Of a stretch of 64,000 nt of DNA, positions 19,503 through 28,110 are shown piece by piece. The notes under the pieces are model-generated. The model was not told the origin of the DNA. It worked only from the letters and a program-made list of their open reading frames with translations, and made no database searches. The stretch covers positions 1 to 64,000 of the forward strand of contig NZ_LN811354.1 of assembly GCF_001006805.1 (NCBI RefSeq). Reading direction: 5' to 3'. How positions within the stretch are numbered: the first letter of the stretch is position 1; each line of letters begins with the position of its first letter. Made by a program: the position numbers and the translations under genes. This DNA is from Microvirga massiliensis (GTDB taxonomy: Bacteria; Pseudomonadota; Alphaproteobacteria; Rhizobiales; Beijerinckiaceae).

Positions 19503-20444
19503 ATGCGAAACCCGTATGACGTCCTTGGCGTCTCCCACTCGGCGGAGGAGGCGGAGATCAAGAAGGCCTATCGCAAGCTCGCGAAAGCCTTCCATCCGGA
19601 TCGGAACGCCGACGATCCCAAGGCGAAGGAGAAGTTCGCCGAGGCGAACGCCGCTTACGAGATTCTCGGGGATCCGGAAAAGCGAGCCCAGTTCGACCGC
19701 GGCGAGATCGACGCCGAGGGCAAGCCGCGCTTTCAGGGCTTCGGGTTCGGAGGTGGCTCCGGAGGAGGGGCGAGGTCGGGGGATTTCGAGGGCTTCCCGT
19801 TCGGTTTCGGGGCCGGCAGCGGCCCGTTCTCGGGACGCCGCGGCGCGAGAGCATCGGCCGGAGACGACGACATCTTTTCCCAGATCTTCGGCGAGGCCTT
19901 CCGAGCCGGCACTGCCGGTAGCCGCCGTCGCGCGTCGGCTAAAGGCGAGGATCTCCAGGCCACGCTGATGGTTACGCTCGAGGAGATTGCGGCGGAGTCC
20001 AAGAAGCGTATCACGCTGCCGAATGGCCGCGACGTCGACGTCGTGATTCCGAAGGGCGTCACGTCCGGTCAGGTCATCCGCTTGCGGGGTCTCGGCGCGG
20101 GCGGGACCGGTATGGAGCCGGGTGACCTGATGCTGACGATCGAGATTGCCCCGCACGAGCGCTTCACCGCCGAGGGAGCGAATCTGCGCCTGCGTCTCCC
20201 GATCGAGCTCGACGAGGCGGTGCTGGGGGGCACCGTGCGCGTCCCGACGCTCGAGGGGGTGGTCGAGATGAAGATTCCGCCGATGACGAGTTCAGGGCGG
20301 ACGTTCCGCCTCCGCGGGAAGGGGCTTCCCGGAAAGACCGGCCGGGGCGACATCCTCGCGACCACCGAAATTCGCCTGCCGAACGAGGCCGACGAGATCC
20401 TGACCGAGTTTGCGCGCAAGCGGCGCTCTGCAAAGGCCATCTGA
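19503..20444 (+). CDS. DnaJ-class co-chaperone without zinc domain (CbpA-like)
   Basis: This is a J-domain protein that stimulates Hsp70 ATPase. The 313-aa product has a J-domain with HPD at 31-33, a Gly/Phe-rich linker (about 78-105) and C-terminal substrate-binding barrels ([30 protein letters not shown]). There is no CxxCxGxG zinc region, so it is the class B or CbpA type rather than the main DnaJ. The ribosome binding site is weak, but [10 protein letters not shown] is the normal family start. It precedes fabI by 81 bases in the same direction. Confidence 0.92.
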   Translation: MRNPYDVLGVSHSAEEAEIKKAYRKLAKAFHPDRNADDPKAKEKFAEANAAYEILGDPEKRAQFDRGEIDAEGKPRFQGFGFGGGSGGGARSGDFEGFPFGFGAGSGPFSGRRGARASAGDDDIFSQIFGEAFRAGTAGSRRRASAKGEDLQATLMVTLEEIAAESKKRITLPNGRDVDVVIPKGVTSGQVIRLRGLGAGGTGMEPGDLMLTIEIAPHERFTAEGANLRLRLPIELDEAVLGGTVRVPTLEGVVEMKIPPMTSSGRTFRLRGKGLPGKTGRGDILATTEIRLPNEADEILTEFARKRRSAKAI

Positions 20445-20525
20445 CGGGCATCCGAACCTGCCACTTCCCCCCCGTGATTCCGTCAGCTAAAGAGGCCGCT
20501 CCTTTTGGCGCGCTGCGGGTGAATC

Positions 20526-21356
20526 ATGGCGGAAACGACGGGTGCCGGCATTCTGGCTGGCAAGCGCGGCCTTATCATGGGCGTCGCGAATAACCGATCG
20601 ATCGCTTGGGGGATCGCACAGGCAGCGCGCCGGCACGGCGCGGACCTCGCGTTGACCTATCAGGGTGACGCTCTGAGGAAGCGGGTCGAGCCGCTGGCCC
20701 GGGAGTTGGACGCGGCAGTTGTCGGTCATTGCGACGTGACGGATCCGGCGACGATCGACGCCGTCTTTGCCGAAATTGAACGGCTCTGGGGCGGTCTCGA
20801 TTTTGTGGCCCATTGTATTGCCTTCTCCGATAAGGACGAACTCACGGGCCGCTACGTCGATACCAGCGAGGGGAATTTCACACGCTCGCTGCTGATCTCC
20901 TGCTACTCGTTCACGGCGATCGCGCAGCGCGCCGAGAAGCTGATGTCGTCCGGCGGTTCGCTTCTGACGCTGACCTATTACGGCGCCGAGAAGTGGATGC
21001 CGCATTACAACGTCATGGGCGTCGCCAAGGCGGCTCTCGAAGCCTCGGTTCGCTACCTCGCTGCGGATCTCGGGCCGAAGAACATTCGCGTGAACGCGAT
21101 TTCGGCCGGCCCAATCAAGACGCTCGCCGCATCGGGAATCGGAGATTTCCGCTACATCCTCAAATGGAACGAGTACAACTCGCCCCTTCGCCGCACCGTC
21201 ACCACGGATGAAGTAGGAGAGACCGGCGCCTATCTCGTGTCGGACCTGTCGCGCGGCGTAACCGGAGAAATCCTCCACGTCGACGCTGGTTATCACGTCG
21301 TCGGCATGAAGAATCCCGAAGCGCCCGACCTGACGCTCGACAAAGAGGGATCGTGA
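20526..21356 (+). CDS. fabI: enoyl-[acyl-carrier-protein] reductase (NADH)
   Basis: FabI reduces trans-2-enoyl-ACP in the last step of each fatty acid elongation cycle. The 276-aa product has the atypical SDR cofactor loop GVANNRSIAWGIA (19-31) and the active-site set Y151, Y161 and K168 in TYYGAEKWMPHYNVMGVAK, matching Y146, Y156 and K163 of E. coli FabI. It ends at 21356, with its TGA overlapping the GTG of the phosphatase, so the two are coupled. Confidence 0.97.
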   Translation: MAETTGAGILAGKRGLIMGVANNRSIAWGIAQAARRHGADLALTYQGDALRKRVEPLARELDAAVVGHCDVTDPATIDAVFAEIERLWGGLDFVAHCIAFSDKDELTGRYVDTSEGNFTRSLLISCYSFTAIAQRAEKLMSSGGSLLTLTYYGAEKWMPHYNVMGVAKAALEASVRYLAADLGPKNIRVNAISAGPIKTLAASGIGDFRYILKWNEYNSPLRRTVTTDEVGETGAYLVSDLSRGVTGEILHVDAGYHVVGMKNPEAPDLTLDKEGS

Positions 21357-21943
21357 GCACGGCGGCTGCCCGGATTTTCTTCATCCGGCATGGCGAGACG
21401 GACTGGAATGCTGAAGGGCGTCTGCAAGGCCAGCAGGACATTCCGCTGAACCGCATCGGCCGCCTCCAGGCCCGGGAGGTCGGAGAGCGTCTGAAAGCGC
21501 TGGCGCCCGCCTATGCGGATTTCGACTATGTCTCGAGCCCGATGAAGCGGACTCGCGAGACCATGGAGATCTTGCGCAACGGCTTGGGGCTGGTTCCGGG
21601 CGATTACCGACTCGACCCGCAGCTCGTCGAGCTGACCTTCGGGGCTTGGGAGGGCTTGACCTGGAAGGACGTCCGCGAGCGCGATCCCGTAGAAGCGGCA
21701 AGCCGCGAGCGCGACAAATGGGGTTTCGTCCCTCCGGACGGCGAGAGCTACGCCATGCTGACGGAGCGCGTCAGGCCGGTCATCGAGGCCATCGCGCGGG
21801 ATACCGTGATCGTCTCGCACGGGGGAGTAGCGCGTGCATTCCTTGCACTGACTTGCGGAGTTTCCCACCGCAAAGCAGCCGGGCTCGACATCTGGCAGGG
21901 CAAGGTGCTCGTGATCGAGAAGAACGCGTATTGCTGGGCTTGA
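21353..21943 (+). CDS. histidine phosphatase family protein (phosphoglycerate-mutase-like)
   Basis: This member of the histidine phosphatase superfamily has 196 residues. RHGE at 12-15 carries the phospho-accepting His13, and SHGGVARAF near residue 154 carries the second active-site histidine. The GxWEG loop (FGAWEGLTW) is typical of broad-specificity GpmB/CobC-like phosphatases, so a true mutase role is not implied. The GTG start overlaps the fabI stop (GTGA). fabI-phosphatase-aroC order is usual in Methylobacterium-like genomes. Confidence 0.87.
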   Translation: MSTAAARIFFIRHGETDWNAEGRLQGQQDIPLNRIGRLQAREVGERLKALAPAYADFDYVSSPMKRTRETMEILRNGLGLVPGDYRLDPQLVELTFGAWEGLTWKDVRERDPVEAASRERDKWGFVPPDGESYAMLTERVRPVIEAIARDTVIVSHGGVARAFLALTCGVSHRKAAGLDIWQGKVLVIEKNAYCWA

Positions 21944-22094
21944 CCGGAGGCATCCCGGAAGAGGCGAGTCTTGTTTGCCGCGGAGGATGCGGCCGGGCGC
22001 AAGATGACGGGCGACCTCCGGCACAACGAGCCGCATCGGTCGGGTGACTTGCGCCATCTTTCGTCCTATGACGCGGCAGCATTTCCGAAATACG

Positions 22095-23234
22095 ATGTCG
22101 CACAACACCTTCGGCCACCTCTTCCGCGTCACGACCTTCGGCGAGAGCCACGGTCCGGCGCTCGGCTGCGTCGTCGATGGATGCCCACCGGGGATCCCGC
22201 TCGAAGCCGCGGAGATCCAGACGGAACTCGATCGCCGGCGCCCCGGCCAGTCGCGCTTCACGACACAGCGGCGCGAACCTGACGAGGTCCGCATCCTGTC
22301 CGGCGTCTTTGCGGACGAGCGCACGAAAGGTCAGGTCACGACCGGGACGCCGATCGCGCTCCTGATCGAGAATGTCGACCAGAGATCGAAGGATTACGCG
22401 GAGATCCGCGACCGCTATCGCCCGGGCCATGCGGATTACACCTATGATGTGAAATACGGCGTCCGGGACTATCGCGGTGGCGGACGATCCTCGGCCCGCG
22501 AGACGGCGGCGCGGGTTGCTGCCGGCGCGATCGCCCGCAAGGTGATTCCGGGCGTGAAAATCCGCGGCGCCCTCGTTCAGATGGGCCCTCACGCGATCGA
22601 CCGCGCGAACTGGGACTGGGACGAGGTTCACGCCAATCCGTTCTTCTGCCCGGACGCAAAGGCGGCGGAATTCTACGAGGGCTATCTCGACGGGCTGCGC
22701 AAGGAAGGCTCCTCGATCGGCGCCGTCATCGAGATCGTGGCGGACGGAGTTCCTCCGGGCCTCGGAGCCCCGATTTATGGAAAGCTCGATTCCGATCTCG
22801 CAGCGGCCCTCATGTCGATCAACGCTGTGAAGGGGGTCGAGATCGGCGACGGCTTTGCGGCCGCCTCGCTTCGGGGTGAAGAGAACGCCGACGAGATGCG
22901 CGCCAGCAATGACGGCCTTCCGGCGTTCCAGTCCAACCATGCGGGCGGCATTCTCGGCGGCATCTCGACCGGGCAGGCAGTGATCTGCCGTTTTGCGGTG
23001 AAGCCGACCTCTTCGATTTTGACCCCAAGGGCCTCGGTCACCCGCTACGGCACCGAAACCGATGTGATGACCAAGGGCAGACATGATCCCTGCGTCGGCA
23101 TCCGTGCGGTGCCGGTCGGAGAGGCGATGGTCGCCTGCGTTCTGGCGGACCATTTCCTCCGCGATCGGGGGCAGAACGGGGAGGGTGCACATTGGCCCTT
23201 CGTGCCTTTGGCCGATGACAGGTCCGGCGGTTAG
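22095..23234 (+). CDS. aroC: chorismate synthase
   Basis: AroC makes chorismate from EPSP using reduced FMN, the end of the shikimate pathway. The product has 379 residues from [20 protein letters not shown], with the signatures [39 protein letters not shown] and an RHDPCVG-type C-terminal block. Seventeen codons upstream in frame have no family similarity, so the ATG at 22095 is used although its ribosome binding site is weak. ribB follows 27 bases downstream. Confidence 0.97.
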   Translation: MSHNTFGHLFRVTTFGESHGPALGCVVDGCPPGIPLEAAEIQTELDRRRPGQSRFTTQRREPDEVRILSGVFADERTKGQVTTGTPIALLIENVDQRSKDYAEIRDRYRPGHADYTYDVKYGVRDYRGGGRSSARETAARVAAGAIARKVIPGVKIRGALVQMGPHAIDRANWDWDEVHANPFFCPDAKAAEFYEGYLDGLRKEGSSIGAVIEIVADGVPPGLGAPIYGKLDSDLAAALMSINAVKGVEIGDGFAAASLRGEENADEMRASNDGLPAFQSNHAGGILGGISTGQAVICRFAVKPTSSILTPRASVTRYGTETDVMTKGRHDPCVGIRAVPVGEAMVACVLADHFLRDRGQNGEGAHWPFVPLADDRSGG

Positions 23235-23261
23235 TCCGGAAAGCCGGCTCCAGGAAGCACC

Positions 23262-24344
23262 ATGACACAGTCCGTTACCGAAGCCATTGAAGCGTTTGCG
23301 CGCGGCGAGATCGTGATCGTCACGGATGACGACGATCGCGAGAACGAGGGTGATCTCATCGTCGCGGCCTCGCTCTGCACGCCCGAGAAGATGGCGTTCA
23401 TCATCCGCCATACCTGCGGGATCGTGTGCGCCCCGATCCCGCTCGCCGAGGCCCGCCGGCTGCGGCTCGACCCGATGGTCGCGAGCAACGACGCTCCGCT
23501 CGGCACCGCCTTCACGGTGTCGGTCGACGTGCGGCACGGGCTGACCACGGGCATCTCGGCCGAGCAGCGCACCAACACCGTGCGGGCGCTCGCCAACAAC
23601 AACATGGGGGCGGGCGACTTCGTCCGGCCCGGGCACGTCTTCCCGCTCATCGCGAAGGAGGGCGGCGTGCTCATGCGCTCGGGCCATACGGAGGCGGCGG
23701 TCGATCTCTGCCGCCTGGCGGGCCTGCCGCCGGTCGGGGTGATCTGCGAGCTCGCCAACGACGACGGCACCGTGATGAAGGGCGCGCAGATCGATACCTT
23801 CGCCGCAACGCACGGCCTGAAGCGGATCTCGGTGGCGGATCTGATCGCCTACCGGCAGTCCCGCGAGAAGCTCGTCGAGCGGATCGCGCATTTCCCAGTG
23901 GAGACCGCCTGGGGCCCGTTCACGGGCTATGCCTACACGACGCCGTTCGATCCCGTGCAGCACATCGCCCTGGTGCATGGCCGCATCGGCCATGGCCGGG
24001 ATGTTCTTGTGCGGCTGCACCGAGCCGATGTCGTGGCGGACATCTTCGAGGGCGGGCAGACGATTGCTCTCGCGATGCAGCGGATCGCGCAGGAGGGGCG
24101 CGGCGTCATCGTCTATCTCCGCGACGGCACCGCAGGCGTGCCCATGACGAACTTTTCAGATCACGAGGCCACGGCCTCGGAGCGCCACCGGGTCTTGGAA
24201 TGGCGGGAGGTCGGCTTGGGAGCCCAGATCCTGCGTGACCTTGGCATCGTCTCGATTCGGAATCTGGCGATTTCGCCGCGCTCCTATGTCGGGTTAAGCG
24301 GCTTCGGCATCGAACTGGCAGGCGAGGAGAGCATCGAGGGGTAA
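23262..24344 (+). CDS. ribB: 3,4-dihydroxy-2-butanone 4-phosphate synthase with degenerate RibA-like C-terminus
   Basis: RibB converts ribulose 5-phosphate to the four-carbon unit of riboflavin. Residues 1-200 are a complete DHBP synthase: TDDDDRENEGD (21-31) with the acidic metal loop, and GHTEAAVDLCRLAG. Residues 205-360 resemble GTP cyclohydrolase II, but the zinc cysteines are absent: where RibA has a Ser-Glu-Cys loop followed by two more Cys, this protein reads VRLHRADVVADIFEGGQT. The C-terminal half is therefore unlikely to have GTP cyclohydrolase activity, and a separate RibA is needed. It lies 27 bases after aroC. Confidence 0.92.
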   Translation: MTQSVTEAIEAFARGEIVIVTDDDDRENEGDLIVAASLCTPEKMAFIIRHTCGIVCAPIPLAEARRLRLDPMVASNDAPLGTAFTVSVDVRHGLTTGISAEQRTNTVRALANNNMGAGDFVRPGHVFPLIAKEGGVLMRSGHTEAAVDLCRLAGLPPVGVICELANDDGTVMKGAQIDTFAATHGLKRISVADLIAYRQSREKLVERIAHFPVETAWGPFTGYAYTTPFDPVQHIALVHGRIGHGRDVLVRLHRADVVADIFEGGQTIALAMQRIAQEGRGVIVYLRDGTAGVPMTNFSDHEATASERHRVLEWREVGLGAQILRDLGIVSIRNLAISPRSYVGLSGFGIELAGEESIEG

Positions 24345-24537
24345 GGAGCCCGACTGCCTCCTACTCCGATATCGGGTCTCCTGCCGAGCTCCGACATGTG
24401 GTTATGCTGCAACAGCCTCGAGGACTGGTCTGTGTCATCTTCCGGGTGATTCGCGTCGCGTCCGGATTCCCGACCGAAGCGCGTCTCGTCCGATCAGATC
24501 GGCCGCGTCCGAGCGGCAGCCGTATGGGGCTTTCTGC

Positions 24538-25119
24538 ATGCGCCGGGATATTCTTGCGGTCGTTCTCGTCACTTCGCTCGGAGCCTGCACGTACAAGTCG
24601 GTCCCGGACCCGCAGGTCTCGACTCGCGATGCCGAATGGATGGCGCAGGTGCCGTCGGTCGAGGATGATCCCCTTAAGGCACGCTATCTGATCGACGATC
24701 CGACAGGGGAGGAGCCGGGCACGATCGTCGTCGATACCGGCGAGCGCCTCCTCTACTACGTGCTCCCGAATTGGAAGGCCGTTCGCTACTCGGTCGCCGT
24801 CGGCAATGAAGCCTATGGGTGGACGGGCCTTGCACGGGTCGCACGCAAGGCCGAGTGGCCGGCCTGGAACCCCCCGGCGGAGATGCGCGTGCGCTGGCCC
24901 CATGTCCGCTCCATGAATGGCGGGCCTGCGAACCCGATGGGCGCGCGCGCCCTCTATCTCTACCAGGGCGACCGCGACACGCTCTACCGAATCCACGGCA
25001 CGAACGAGCCCGAGAAGATCGGGCAGGCGGTTTCCTCGGGCTGCATCCGCATGCGGAACATCGACGTGATCGACTTGTACAACCGCGTCGATCCGAATGC
25101 GCGGGTGATCGTGCGCTGA
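24538..25119 (+). CDS. L,D-transpeptidase (YkuD domain) lipoprotein
   Basis: This is a peptidoglycan 3-3 cross-linking enzyme, or one linking a protein to peptidoglycan. The 193-aa product starts with a lipoprotein signal (TSLGAC, lipid-bearing C17). The YkuD catalytic motif is complete: H153 in RIHGTN and SSGCIRM with nucleophile C169 and R171. The mature part has little outside the catalytic domain. It is not tightly linked to ribB (193 bases apart). Confidence 0.93.
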   Translation: MRRDILAVVLVTSLGACTYKSVPDPQVSTRDAEWMAQVPSVEDDPLKARYLIDDPTGEEPGTIVVDTGERLLYYVLPNWKAVRYSVAVGNEAYGWTGLARVARKAEWPAWNPPAEMRVRWPHVRSMNGGPANPMGARALYLYQGDRDTLYRIHGTNEPEKIGQAVSSGCIRMRNIDVIDLYNRVDPNARVIVR

Positions 25120-25203
25120 ATCCCTCGGGAGTTCGCGTTACCTTCCTGAAGATGTGAGGCGCCTTCCAAGGCTGTGCTGAGCCCGGTCGATGCGGAAGGC
25201 GTT

Positions 25204-26319
25204 CTACGGACCGCTCTGCAGTCCTGGCTCCGACAGCGCGCGCCCCATTGCTTTGCGCTGCTTGTTGCCGAGCATACGCGCCTTCAGAGCAAGCGATGGC
25301 TTCTCGACGAGGTGCCAGGACAGGGCGGCCGCCGCGAGGGTGATCGCGAGGGCAGGCATCAGCAAGGTCAAAGCCGCTGCAGAGGGAAAGAGCGCCACGA
25401 GCGCTTGCTGGACAGGCCAGCCGTAAAGATACGTCCCGTAGGAAAGATCCGCCTTCGGAGCGATGGTCGGAACACCGCGGGCCAATCCGAGCCACAGGAT
25501 TCCGTATGTCTCGGCGAGAAAAAGCATCGGACGATACGCGAACGTCTCGTGCAGGAGCACGGCCGCGAAAAGAATGGCCGCAGCGAGGCCTGCGGAGAGC
25601 GGCACGCGATCTCGCCACAGATAGACAGCCCCTCCGGCCGCGAAGATGAGAGGCAGCCGGAGTGCGGTTTCGACTCCCTTGGATGCATCCGGATCCACGA
25701 TCCCGAGCCCCGCCAGGGCGAATGCGAGCCCCGCGACGCCGACCAGAACCATGCGCCGCCGACGTAACAGTCCGGCAAGACCGAGGATGAGGACCCCAAG
25801 GTAGCAGAAGACCTCGTATCGGAGCGTCCATACCGTGGCGAGCGGCGCCTTGAACGGATTCTGCGCGAAAACGTCAGGCAGGCTCGTGTTGCTCTTGAAC
25901 TCCGTCAGTGTCGCGGTCACGAAGCGCCAAAGGGAAGGGCTCGCCAAGTATTCTGCAGCCGGCAGCCGCGTCAGAGCGAGGCCGAGAACAAGGCCGACGA
26001 TGAGCGTCGCGGCAATCAGCGCTGGCGCGATCCGCAGGATCCGCGCGATCACGTAATCGCGCCAATCCCGCCGGTCGAAGCTCATCGTGACGAGAAAGCC
26101 CGAGATCGCGAAGAAGCCATTGACCGCGTGCTCGCCCAGAGTGAAGCCGGTCGAGATCTTCAACGGCTCGTGATCCGGCACGCCTGTCGTGATGCTGAAC
26201 GCATGCGACACCACCACGGCAAGCGCGAGGCCCAGGCGGACGAGATCGAAGTTGTTCCGATTGCGCGACATGGCGTCCGCAATCGTCGGGACCCGTGAGT
26301 CAGGCGAAGGCAGAGCCAT
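25204..26319 (-). CDS. acyltransferase 3 family membrane protein (OafA-like)
   Basis: Acyltransferase 3 proteins transfer acetyl or other acyl groups to surface polysaccharides or glycans. The protein is highly hydrophobic with about ten membrane segments. It has the N-terminal RxxNNFDLVRLGLALAVVVSHAF motif with the conserved His, then GEHAVNGFFAISGFLV and RRDWRDYVIARILRI. The start is uncertain: ATG 26319 (GGA five bases upstream) or 26271, just before NRNNFDLVR. Sixty-six upstream codons have no family character. No polysaccharide genes are nearby, so the acceptor is unknown. Confidence 0.85.
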   Translation of the reverse strand: MALPSPDSRVPTIADAMSRNRNNFDLVRLGLALAVVVSHAFSITTGVPDHEPLKISTGFTLGEHAVNGFFAISGFLVTMSFDRRDWRDYVIARILRIAPALIAATLIVGLVLGLALTRLPAAEYLASPSLWRFVTATLTEFKSNTSLPDVFAQNPFKAPLATVWTLRYEVFCYLGVLILGLAGLLRRRRMVLVGVAGLAFALAGLGIVDPDASKGVETALRLPLIFAAGGAVYLWRDRVPLSAGLAAAILFAAVLLHETFAYRPMLFLAETYGILWLGLARGVPTIAPKADLSYGTYLYGWPVQQALVALFPSAAALTLLMPALAITLAAAALSWHLVEKPSLALKARMLGNKQRKAMGRALSEPGLQSGP

Positions 26320-26398
26320 TTTCATCCGTGCAGGTTTCAGCGCGAGCGCACTCCAACTCGACTCCGTACCGAACACAGGGGGCCTGTCGGAAGTCTGA

Positions 26399-26515
26399 GC
26401 GTCGAGCCGCGAACGACTCGACGCGATGCTGGTGGAATGCAGGGACATCCTTTCGCTCGGAACGCCATCGGGACCGACTGCATCGGTCCCGGGCCGGTGA
26501 TTCCCGACGGGAAAC
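26399..26515. repeat. cluster of three perfect hairpins
   Basis: Between the aminotransferase stop and the acyltransferase start, both on the minus strand, lie three perfect inverted repeats: GCGTCGAG/CTCGACGC (26399-26406 with 26417-26424), GGGACCGA/TCGGTCCC (26470-26477 with 26483-26490, 5-base loop) and TTCCC/GGGAA around 26501-26513. None is followed by a T-run. They may end the aminotransferase transcript, stabilise its 3' end or be a degenerate repeat element. Confidence 0.5.
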
Positions 26516-26539
26516 ACCGAGGCGCTGCGCGAGCCGATA

Positions 26540-27922
26540 TTACGCCGCCTTCAACCCCTCGCGGCTCACCCAGTCCGCTGTCCGGTCGAGGGCGCGTGCG
26601 AGCCGGTCGAAGAGTTCCCCGATTTCCGACTCGCTGATGACGAGGGGCGGACAGACCGCGAGCCGGTCCCCAAACAGGGCCCGCACGATGAGGCCTTCCT
26701 CCTGCGCGAAGGAAACGGCCCGGGCGGCCACGCCGTTGGCCGGGTCGAACTGTTGCTTGGTCTTCTTGTCGGCCACGATCTCGAGCCCGCCGATGAGGCC
26801 GATGCCGCGCGCCTCGCCGACCAGCGGGTGTTCGGCGAGTGCCGAGAGCCGCTTCTGGAAGAAAGGTTCGCTGGCCGCAGCCTTCTCGATGATCCGGTCC
26901 CGCTTGTAGATCTCGAGGGTCTTGTTCGCGACCGCAGCAGCGACGGGATGGCCCGAATAGGTAAAGCCGTGTCCGAATGTCCCGAGCTTACGGCTCTCGT
27001 CGAGCATCGCCTGGTACATCGTTTCCGGAATCATGACGCCGCCGAGGGGCAGATATCCCGAGGTGACCGCCTTCGCGAAGGAGAGGGTATCGGGCCGCAG
27101 GCCGTAGCGCTCCGACCCGAACATCGTCCCGAGGCGCCCGAAGCCGGTGATCACCTCGTCCGAGATGAAGAGCACATCGTATTTGTCGAGAACGGCCTGG
27201 ATCTTCTCGAAGTACGTCTTCGGTGGCAGCACGGCTCCGCCGGCGCCCATGACGGGCTCGGCGATGAAGGCCGCGACGGTGTCCGGTCCTTCGCGAAGAA
27301 TCTGCTCCTCGAGCTCCGCCGCCATGCGCGAGGCGAACTCCTCCTCGGTCTCTCCGTCCAGCCCGAAGCGGTAGTAGTGCGGGCAGGAGGTGTGGATGAT
27401 GTTGGCGATCGGCAGATCGAAATCGTTGTGGTTCGCCGGCAGGCCGGTGAGCGATGCCGATGCGATGGTCACGCCGTGATAGCCGCGCAGCCGCGCGATG
27501 ATTTTCTTCTTCTGCGGCCGTCCGAGCGCATTGTTCATGTACCAGACGAGCTTCACCTGCGTGTCGTTCGCCTCAGAACCGGACGAGCAGAAGAACACCT
27601 TCGAGACCGGCATCGGCGCGATCTCCTTCAGGCGTTCGGCGAGCTCGATCGCCGGATCATGGCTGCGCCCGGAGAAGAGATGCGTGAAAGGCAGCTTGAG
27701 CATCTGCTCGCGCGCGACCTCGGCGAGCTCATGGTTCGAATAGCCGAGCGAGGTGCACCAGAGGCCGGCGAGACCCTCGATATAGGGACGCCCGTCCGTG
27801 TCGTAGACCCAGACTCCTTCGCCGCGCTCGAGCACGAGCGGGCCGGTCTCCCGAAAGGAGGCGAGCTGAGTATAGGGGTGGATCAGGGTTTCGACGTCGC
27901 GGGTCGCAAGATTCGAGAGCAA
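26540..27922 (-). CDS. class III pyridoxal-phosphate aminotransferase
   Basis: This is an aspartate-aminotransferase-fold class III enzyme that moves an omega-amino group, with pyruvate or 2-oxoglutarate as likely acceptor. The product has 460 residues: PLP phosphate-binding SSGSEANDTQ, RGYHGVTIAS, ISDEVITGFGR (D255) and the Schiff-base lysine K284 in LSFAKAVTSG. The start is the TTG at 27922, because GGAGG sits exactly five bases upstream; an earlier TTG at 27934 overlaps that site. The amine donor (putrescine, beta-alanine, taurine or a synthetic amine) cannot be told. An amidase lies upstream on the same strand. Confidence 0.9.
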   Translation of the reverse strand: MLSNLATRDVETLIHPYTQLASFRETGPLVLERGEGVWVYDTDGRPYIEGLAGLWCTSLGYSNHELAEVAREQMLKLPFTHLFSGRSHDPAIELAERLKEIAPMPVSKVFFCSSGSEANDTQVKLVWYMNNALGRPQKKKIIARLRGYHGVTIASASLTGLPANHNDFDLPIANIIHTSCPHYYRFGLDGETEEEFASRMAAELEEQILREGPDTVAAFIAEPVMGAGGAVLPPKTYFEKIQAVLDKYDVLFISDEVITGFGRLGTMFGSERYGLRPDTLSFAKAVTSGYLPLGGVMIPETMYQAMLDESRKLGTFGHGFTYSGHPVAAAVANKTLEIYKRDRIIEKAAASEPFFQKRLSALAEHPLVGEARGIGLIGGLEIVADKKTKQQFDPANGVAARAVSFAQEEGLIVRALFGDRLAVCPPLVISESEIGELFDRLARALDRTADWVSREGLKAA

Positions 27923-28110
27923 GACAACCTCCAAAGGATTGGCCGCAAGTTAGCCGAACGGCGACCTCGCTCCAAGGGAACCCTTGGAACAAGATCCGAT
28001 CCTCCTGCGACAGGTGAAGAGCTGGCGCCCGTGATGGGCACGAGCGTGGATTGCCTCCTGCGGTTTTCCATACCGCATGTGAGGCAGCGGATTCGATCCC
28101 GGATGGCTAC

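Noticed and set aside
21780-24020. 746-codon minus-strand frame opposite the phosphatase, aroC and ribB
   Set aside because: Three well-identified genes occupy the plus strand, and the antisense product has no family motif.
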